NCBI GenBank assembly: GCA_003978405.1 | Contig: QNZU01000049.1 | Span: 1-6,294 of the forward strand | DNA from: Sulfurospirillum sp. | GTDB lineage: Bacteria; Campylobacterota; Campylobacteria; Campylobacterales; QNZT01 | Length of the DNA stretch: 6,294 bases | Direction: 5' to 3' | In this document: one piece after another, positions 1 to 4,316 of the stretch | Layout of the letters: the number at the start of each line of letters is the position of its first letter | How positions within the stretch are numbered: position 1 is the stretch's first letter | Notes under the pieces: generated by a model | The model's input: only the letters and a program-made list of their open reading frames with translations | Databases searched by the model: none | Told to the model about the DNA's origin: nothing | Position numbers and translations under genes: made by a program

Positions 1-577
1 TATCATAGGTGAAGATAGCAAAATGCTTCAAAACTCTCCACTACTTGAGAGCTTCAAAGAAAAGGATATCGATGTACTTTTGATGGATGATGAAGTTGAT
101 TCTATCGTAGTTCCTCAAATTGGTACCTTTAAAGATATTCCACTAACTGCAGTTAATCATGCAAATATTGAAGAAGATAGCGAAGATTTAAAGAAAAAAG
201 AGGAGGAATTTAAAGAGTTAACTCTAAAAATCAAAGAGCTTTTAAAAGATGAAGTCAAAGATGTAAAAGTGACTACAAGACTCAAAAATTCTCCAAGCTG
301 TTTGGTCTATGATAAAGATGATCCTGACTTTGCAATGCAACAGATGTTAAAGCAGATGGGTCAAAATGATCTGCCACCAATAAAGCCTATCTTGGAAATA
401 AATCCAGATAATCCAATTTTCAAAACTATAAATGAAAAAAAAGATTTTGAAAAATTAAATCAAGTAGCACCAATCATTTTAGATTTGGCAAAATTGAGTG
501 AAGGATTAAAGATTGATGATGTGTCAGATTTTACACAAAATATCACAAAAATTTTAGAGAAACAGATAGCAAAATGA
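1..577 (+). CDS. htpG: HtpG (Hsp90 family chaperone), C-terminal part, 5'-truncated by window edge
   Basis: This is the C-terminal part of the cytosolic ATP-dependent chaperone Hsp90/HtpG. The frame is open from base 2 (base 1 is the last base of a preceding codon), giving 191 visible residues; the ATG at 23 is internal and not the start. Recognised by the end of the middle domain (NSPLLESFKEKDIDVLLMDD, then the segment around SIVVPQIGTFKDIPL), a charged linker rich in Glu and Lys, the VKDVKVTTRL strand, and the C-terminal dimerisation domain with FAMQQMLKQMG and the conserved PILEINPDNPIF stretch. Family members are about 600-630 residues, so roughly 70% (the ATPase domain and most of the middle domain) lies upstream. 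It ends with TGA at 575-577, overlapping the next start. The Asp-Pro-x-Phe-Ala-Met wording before the amphipathic helix resembles Campylobacterota HtpG, which supports the taxonomic reading. No anomalies seen. Confidence 0.95.
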   Translation, partial: IIGEDSKMLQNSPLLESFKEKDIDVLLMDDEVDSIVVPQIGTFKDIPLTAVNHANIEEDSEDLKKKEEEFKELTLKIKELLKDEVKDVKVTTRLKNSPSCLVYDKDDPDFAMQQMLKQMGQNDLPPIKPILEINPDNPIFKTINEKKDFEKLNQVAPIILDLAKLSEGLKIDDVSDFTQNITKILEKQIAK

Positions 578-1002
578 GACTTTTTTTAGTATCAATACTT
601 CTTATCTCTTCATTGATAGCAGATAGTGTTGATATGATAGATTTTGAGAGTGATCTCTTTAGTAAAGACAATCACCACCTTAAAAAAGTGGTGATTTCAC
701 TCCATCTTGAGGGGAAAAACCTTCAAGAAAACAGTTATGCCTTGCAAGATTCTTTAAATATTTTAATCTCAAGTTACTACCTTGAAGATCTACTCACCTC
801 ACAAGGAAAAGAGCAGTTTAAAAAAGATTTTATAAACTACCTATCAAACAGATATAAAGTTCAAATAAACAATATATACATCATAAAACTCACTAGAATC
901 AAAGGAATAGACGATATCGATGAACTAATCCAAAGATTAAAAAGTGAGGGCTTTTTAAAAAACAAACAAGATATCAAAAAAGTTTTTGATAATATCCAAT
1001 AA
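574..1002 (+). CDS. Small exported protein with a FliL-like domain
   Basis: A 142-residue protein. Residues 1-16 (MRLFLVSILLISSLIA) form a signal peptide or N-terminal membrane anchor, so the rest is periplasmic. Residues about 36-108 have the pattern of a FliL periplasmic domain: a strand LKKVVISLHLEG, a polar loop, a helix (LQDSLNILISSYYLEDL), the 'LLTSQGKEQFKKDFINYL' segment matching the family's 'dLxtxeGkxxLkxeL' signature, and a final strand INNIYIIKLTRI. Known FliL is an inner-membrane flagellar stator-associated protein, with a structural fold related to stomatin/prohibitin domains. This copy lacks FliL's usual cytoplasmic N-terminus and continues into a charged 30-residue C-terminal helix. 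Its ATG overlaps the htpG stop as ATGA and has only a weak AGAGAA upstream, suggesting translational coupling. No flagellar gene lies nearby, so a motility role is unproven; it may be a FliL-fold protein with another job. Confidence 0.62.
   Translation: MRLFLVSILLISSLIADSVDMIDFESDLFSKDNHHLKKVVISLHLEGKNLQENSYALQDSLNILISSYYLEDLLTSQGKEQFKKDFINYLSNRYKVQINNIYIIKLTRIKGIDDIDELIQRLKSEGFLKNKQDIKKVFDNIQ
670..696 (+). repeat. Perfect 9-bp inverted repeat (hairpin) inside the FliL-like gene
   Basis: AATCACCAC at 670-678 pairs exactly with GTGGTGATT at 688-696 around a 9-base loop at 679-687. It lies in codons 33-41 of the FliL-like gene (DNHHLKKVVIS). It is the most GC-containing stretch of this region and no T-run follows on either strand, so it is not a standard terminator. 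It may be chance, arising because the His-His and Val-Val codons happen to be complementary, or an mRNA structure affecting expression. Confidence 0.5.
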
Positions 1003-1100
1003 TAACTATCATCTAAAATTTTTATCTATTTACAATATTTATTATGTGATTTTAAATATTCTCTGCTTATTATAAATATTATATAATAAAATATTATAAT

Positions 1101-1120
1101 AGTTTACTGTTTTTTAAACT
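1101..1120. promoter_or_regulatory. Inverted repeat, possible regulator-binding site upstream of the cytochrome gene
   Basis: AGTTTA at 1101-1106 is the exact reverse complement of TAAACT at 1115-1120, with 8 bases between. If transcription starts near 1153 (from the -10 at 1141-1146), the centre of the repeat is about 42 bases upstream, a classic place for an activator of the CRP/FNR type. If the TATAAT at 1095-1100 is used instead, the repeat would sit over the start and act as an operator. It does not match the FNR (TTGAT-N4-ATCAA) or CRP (TGTGA-N6-TCACA) consensus. Short AT-only repeats occur by chance in such DNA, so this is a weak call. Confidence 0.25.
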
Positions 1121-1164
1121 TCTTTTAAATAAGAAAATATTATACTTATTTGATTTCAAAAAAT

Positions 1165-1170
1165 AAGGAG
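1165..1170 (+). promoter_or_regulatory. Ribosome binding site that fixes the cytochrome start
   Basis: AAGGAG at 1165-1170 stands 6 bases before the ATG at 1177-1179. It chooses that ATG over an in-frame TTG at 1150, which would add nine polar residues in front of the signal peptide and would lie upstream of the ribosome binding site itself. Confidence 0.85.
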
Positions 1171-1176
1171 AAGCAA

Positions 1177-3540
1177 ATGAGATTTAAATTTATATCCGCA
1201 GTTTGTGCAATAGCTTTAAGTTCTGTTGTAGCAAATGCTTATGATACGAATCCTCCTTTTAAGTTCGATAAACTTAAAAAGGTGAATTTCGATCATAACG
1301 GCAAAGTGGTCACTGCCTACCAACCTAAAAATGACTACAATGTCTTTATCAACTATGAACTTGGAATGCACTGCGTTGGTTTTGAGATGAGTTACTGTTG
1401 TGTAATTCCTCCATATAACTCTATTCAAGCTCAAGCAGTTGAGTCTGGAAGATTTGGGAGACTACCAAAACTCTTATCTCCAAATGACAATGTAAAACTC
1501 TACTACTATACAAGAGATAACTCTTATAGTGAGGGTAATAAGATGAAGTATTGGTCTGTACCAAAAGATGTCGATGCAGATGGTCACTTTGACTCTCCAG
1601 GAGACAATATGGCAAACTATGTCTGGACTCACCTATTTATCTATAAAGATTTGGAGGGAACCATTCCTCAAGGTGCTAAGGATAAAGATAGGCTAAGAAT
1701 TGGACGACAAGTAAGAGTCAGAATAGATAGTGGTCCAAGTGGTAAACCAATGTCTGGTGGATATTTGGAGTATGCCGGAAAACATGGTGGAAATATTGTG
1801 ATGACAGACACTTTGGTACCACAGGTAAAAAATCTACCTATAACTCTCACAGCATCATATATCTGGGATGCACTAGGACTTCCACTAACTGCATTTAATG
1901 ACTCTACAAGAACAGGAACTATCAGATCAGTCACTGAGAAGGATTTTCAGCCATTTCAATACTCAACAGTTGAACTTCACACAGGTGATGGTAAAGCTAT
2001 GAGATCAAAAGATGGTAAACCTTACTCATATTTTGGGACAAACCCTGTAGATATACCAAACTGTTATGCGTGTCACTCAAGAAATGGTAAAGCTGCTCAA
2101 ATGGCAAGAGATGAAGGACTAAAATATAGCGATGAAGAATATAAATACTGGAAGAGTTATCCTGATGAGAGTGAATATATGGCTAGACTTGCTGAAGCTT
2201 CTATAAATATCCTTTCACTTCATGACAAACATCATAACACAACATTTTTAAGTGATTACAAATCTGACGCTCCTGGTAACAGACTTGGAAAAGTTGGTGC
2301 TGTTAACTGTGCTGACTGTCATGGTGATAATGTCTCAGGTAACTTACAAGAGCCAAGAGCTACAGCAACTGGATATAAAGCTGTAAAATCAAAGCCTCTA
2401 ACAGAAGCTATTCATAGTTTTCACCTTGCTATGGTTCCTATGCCTGATGGTGCAGGAAGATCACAAGCTTGTCAATCTTGTCACCCAACACACTTTCAAA
2501 ATGCTAGTATGAATGATGACTCTAACCCATATAGAGTAACTGATAGATATGGAGAGGGAAGATTTAGTAAAGGCGATATTAGAAACTCAGGTGGTGGTTG
2601 TTATGTAAGAAGAGATGCTCACTCAAATCCTGATGCAAAACCTCCATTCTTCCTAAATGAGTATGGAAAATGGCAACTTGAAAATGTATCTATGAGAGAT
2701 GAGCATGGAAAGAAAACTGGAGAACTAAGAGGATTGTATTGTACAAACTGTCATACAAAAGTGGCTCAAAAGATGTATGCTCTTGATGATCTTGTGCATG
2801 ACAGTACACAAGAGGGAAAAACTATTAGAAATAAAACTCTAAAAGAGATCATCGATGCAGTTGCTGGTGGAGATAGTAAGAAATTTGCATCTTTGGCTGA
2901 TCCTAAGGCTACAGGTGATAATGAAGTCTTAAAATACTACTCTGAGCACAAATCAGCAGTACTAGTAAAAAATGTGGCAAAGAAAGGGCTTGATCTAAAA
3001 CCTTGGAACCATCCAAGTGGAGGTGCTGTTCCATATAACGCAGCATCAGCTGGTAATGATTGGTGGTTAGCTGCTAGTGAGCCTCACTGTGCAGATTGTC
3101 ACATAGCTCCATTTGTTGAGCAAGATACTGGTGGAAAATACTTCCCAATTGACCAACCAAACAAATACTCACTATATAGATACTCAAAAGGTCACGGAAG
3201 TTTGGCTTGTCAAACTTGTCATGAATCAACTCACGGTCTATACTCAACAAGATATGAGGGAGATGATAGAACTGTTGATATAACAACTCATCAGCAAGCA
3301 CTTCAATATAGTCCTGATGGAAAATATAGTGGACCTGTAACTTGTGCAGCATGTCACACAGTAAACGAAAAAGGTGTTCCACTTCAGTTAGCAGGAACAG
3401 AATATGAAAATGATTACTGGGCATCAGTTACACTAGCTCACTATATGAGAGAGTATGATCAAAAGAAATCAATCAGCGAACTTATTAAAAAATATCCTTA
3501 TAAGATGTCTAAGGAAGCTGTAACAAAAGGGTGGAAATAA
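1177..3540 (+). CDS. Periplasmic multihaem c-type cytochrome (seven CXXCH)
   Basis: A 787-residue exported electron-transfer protein. A Sec signal peptide (MRFKFISAVCAIALSSVVANA, cut after A21) leads into a haem-free N-terminal domain (about 22-290) of mostly beta character. That domain holds GMHC66 followed by C74-C75, and a DxDxDGxxD loop (131-139) that looks calcium-binding. Seven haem-attachment sites follow: C296YACH, C378ADCH, C432QSCH, C522TNCH, C638ADCH, C678QTCH and C723AACH. Many further His residues are available as second axial ligands (for example around 355-365, HSFH, HPTH, SKGH, ESTH, TLAH), so mainly bis-His haems are likely. A lone C475 with H482 (CYVRRDAH) falls in the gap between haems 3 and 4. 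There is no lipobox, no C-terminal membrane helix and no recognisable catalytic domain such as nitrite, tetrathionate or hydroxylamine reductase. The family seems to be one of the many unnamed multihaem cytochromes of anaerobic and sulfur-metabolising bacteria; substrate and partner are unknown. It appears to have its own promoter and is followed by a hairpin. Confidence 0.9.
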   Translation: MRFKFISAVCAIALSSVVANAYDTNPPFKFDKLKKVNFDHNGKVVTAYQPKNDYNVFINYELGMHCVGFEMSYCCVIPPYNSIQAQAVESGRFGRLPKLLSPNDNVKLYYYTRDNSYSEGNKMKYWSVPKDVDADGHFDSPGDNMANYVWTHLFIYKDLEGTIPQGAKDKDRLRIGRQVRVRIDSGPSGKPMSGGYLEYAGKHGGNIVMTDTLVPQVKNLPITLTASYIWDALGLPLTAFNDSTRTGTIRSVTEKDFQPFQYSTVELHTGDGKAMRSKDGKPYSYFGTNPVDIPNCYACHSRNGKAAQMARDEGLKYSDEEYKYWKSYPDESEYMARLAEASINILSLHDKHHNTTFLSDYKSDAPGNRLGKVGAVNCADCHGDNVSGNLQEPRATATGYKAVKSKPLTEAIHSFHLAMVPMPDGAGRSQACQSCHPTHFQNASMNDDSNPYRVTDRYGEGRFSKGDIRNSGGGCYVRRDAHSNPDAKPPFFLNEYGKWQLENVSMRDEHGKKTGELRGLYCTNCHTKVAQKMYALDDLVHDSTQEGKTIRNKTLKEIIDAVAGGDSKKFASLADPKATGDNEVLKYYSEHKSAVLVKNVAKKGLDLKPWNHPSGGAVPYNAASAGNDWWLAASEPHCADCHIAPFVEQDTGGKYFPIDQPNKYSLYRYSKGHGSLACQTCHESTHGLYSTRYEGDDRTVDITTHQQALQYSPDGKYSGPVTCAACHTVNEKGVPLQLAGTEYENDYWASVTLAHYMREYDQKKSISELIKKYPYKMSKEAVTKGWK

Positions 3541-3550
3541 TTCCATCCTA

Positions 3551-3574
3551 TTCCCTCCCAAATATGGGAGGGAA
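3551..3574 (+). terminator. Hairpin after the cytochrome gene, probable weak terminator or mRNA 3'-end protector
   Basis: TTCCCTCCCA (3551-3560) and TGGGAGGGAA (3565-3574) are perfectly complementary over 10 bp around a 4-base loop AATA. The stem has six G-C pairs, striking in this AT-rich DNA. It starts 10 bases after the cytochrome stop. The sequence after it (ATTATCTATC) is A/T-rich but lacks a true T-run, so termination is probably partial. It could instead stabilise the 3' end of the cytochrome mRNA and let some transcription run into the next gene. Confidence 0.65.
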
Positions 3575-3584
3575 ATTATCTATC

Positions 3585-3588
3585 GGAG
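3585..3588 (+). promoter_or_regulatory. Ribosome binding site of the MORN-repeat gene
   Basis: GGAG at 3585-3588 lies 7 bases before the ATG at 3596 and directly after the hairpin. It supports that start, which also places a clean signal peptide at the N-terminus. Confidence 0.75.
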
Positions 3589-3595
3589 TAAATTT

Positions 3596-4276
3596 ATGAA
3601 TAAAAGATTTTATATATTTTTCTTGGTTTTTGTATATTCAATCTCACTTAGTGCAAAAGTGATTAAAGAGTATTTTCCAAATAAAAAATTAAAAAGTATC
3701 GGCAACTATGAATTGTGTAAAACAAAAAGTCAAAAAAAGTATATAAAAAGTGGTAAATTCAAAGCCTACTATCTAAGTGGTGAATTAGCTTATGAGCTTA
3801 CTTACAAAGATGATAAAAAAGACTCTAAGATGATCTGGTATGACAAAGATGGAAATATTATAGAGATTATGCCTTATAGTATGGGTAAAAGGGAAGGGGT
3901 CGAAAAGAGATTTTACCCAAATGGCTCCTTAAAGTACACTGTAAAATATATTAATGATAAAAAAGAGGGTGAAGAGAAATTTTTTTATCAAAATGGTACA
4001 CTTGCTGAAGTATCAAACTACAAAAATGGAAAACGAGAGGGTGAAAAAAAAGAGTATTATCCAGACGGTAAACTCTACTCTAAAGTTCTTTATATTAACA
4101 ACTACAAAGAAGGAAAAAAATTGTGGTTTGACAAGGATGGCAAGATCAATAAGATAAAAGAGTTTAAAATGGATAGACCATTAGAGTTTTACTCAAATAA
4201 TAAGAAAGATAGTTACGGTAACTTGATAAAGTTAAAAGGAGTGGATTTCAATCCAAATAGTAAAAAGATTCAATAA
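3596..4276 (+). CDS. Exported MORN-type repeat protein (YwqK-like repeats)
   Basis: A 226-residue protein with a signal peptide (MNKRFYIFFLVFVYSISLSA, cut after about A20) and a body made of MORN_2-type repeats. The repeats read roughly 'KxFYxNGxLxxxxxYxNxKxEG'. Three consecutive units (102-125, 126-149, 150-173) have an exact 24-residue period, with the closing Gly at 101, 125, 149 and 173. Degenerate units lie at about 25-38, 52-75, 79-101 and 174-190. The last 35 residues are polar and repeat-free. Such repeats form extended beta-hairpin arrays used for binding. Proteins of this kind are often auto-annotated as 'YwqK family antitoxins', but the signal peptide argues against a cytoplasmic antitoxin here, and no toxin gene is adjacent. 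It has one Cys (C41) and no lipobox. Its function is unknown. It lies 55 bases after the cytochrome gene on the same strand, so it may be co-transcribed by read-through past the hairpin. Confidence 0.85.
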   Translation: MNKRFYIFFLVFVYSISLSAKVIKEYFPNKKLKSIGNYELCKTKSQKKYIKSGKFKAYYLSGELAYELTYKDDKKDSKMIWYDKDGNIIEIMPYSMGKREGVEKRFYPNGSLKYTVKYINDKKEGEEKFFYQNGTLAEVSNYKNGKREGEKKEYYPDGKLYSKVLYINNYKEGKKLWFDKDGKINKIKEFKMDRPLEFYSNNKKDSYGNLIKLKGVDFNPNSKKIQ

Positions 4277-4289
4277 GAGATATTTTTAC

Positions 4290-4316
4290 TATCCAAACCA
4301 ATATTTAGTATGGATA
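4290..4316. repeat. Inverted repeat at the convergent gene junction
   Basis: TATCCA at 4290-4295 pairs with TGGATA at 4311-4316, extended by two more pairs after one mismatch (AC at 4297-4298 with GT at 4308-4309). It lies between the two convergent stops and covers the last codons of the minus-strand gene. It could help end transcription from both sides, but the stem is short and no T-run follows in either direction, so a terminator role is only possible. Confidence 0.3.

Larger units (their letters stand above)
1003..1176 (+). promoter_or_regulatory. AT-rich intergenic region with probable promoter of the cytochrome gene
   Basis: This 174-base gap is nearly all A and T. The best promoter candidate is a -10 hexamer TATACT at 1141-1146, preceded by alternating T-rich and A-rich runs and without a recognisable -35, as is usual for the main sigma factor of Campylobacterota. 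Transcription would begin near 1153, giving a leader of about 24 bases that holds only the ribosome binding site. Two other exact TATAAT hexamers occur at 1082-1087 and 1095-1100, so alternative starts are possible. Near-direct repeats of AATATTATA lie at about 1075-1102. An inverted repeat (1101-1120) is listed separately. There is no obvious terminator for the upstream htpG operon. Promoter positions are inferred by eye. Confidence 0.5.

Noticed and set aside
23..25. ATG near the left edge as a gene start
   Set aside because: The frame is open to the left edge, and the visible protein begins in the middle of the HtpG fold, so the ATG is internal.
972..991. TATCAAAAA-AG-TTTTTGATA inverted repeat near the end of the FliL-like gene as a terminator or FNR box
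   Set aside because: The stem is nearly all A-T and lies in coding sequence with no T-run after it, and the half-sites are in the opposite orientation to an FNR box (ATCAA then TTGAT).
1043..1050. TATGTGAT as a CRP half-site
   Set aside because: Only one half-site is present; the expected TCACA partner is missing.
1150..1176. Upstream in-frame TTG that would lengthen the cytochrome by nine residues
   Set aside because: It lies before the strong AAGGAG site and would put a polar stretch ahead of a complete signal peptide; the ATG at 1177 fits both signals.
1216..3424. Several open frames on the minus strand opposite the cytochrome gene, 64-116 codons long
   Set aside because: They lie wholly inside a gene with clear haem motifs, and their products have no recognisable features or upstream ribosome binding sites; they are shadows of the real frame.
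3899..4114. DNA-level tandem repeat of 72 bases (minisatellite) in the MORN gene
   Set aside because: The 24-residue period is clear in the protein, but the nucleotide copies are well diverged, so this is an old protein repeat and not a recent DNA repeat.
3954..4157. A 67-codon plus-strand frame inside the MORN gene
   Set aside because: It overlaps the repeat region in another frame; its Lys/Arg-rich product is what A-rich coding DNA gives when misread.
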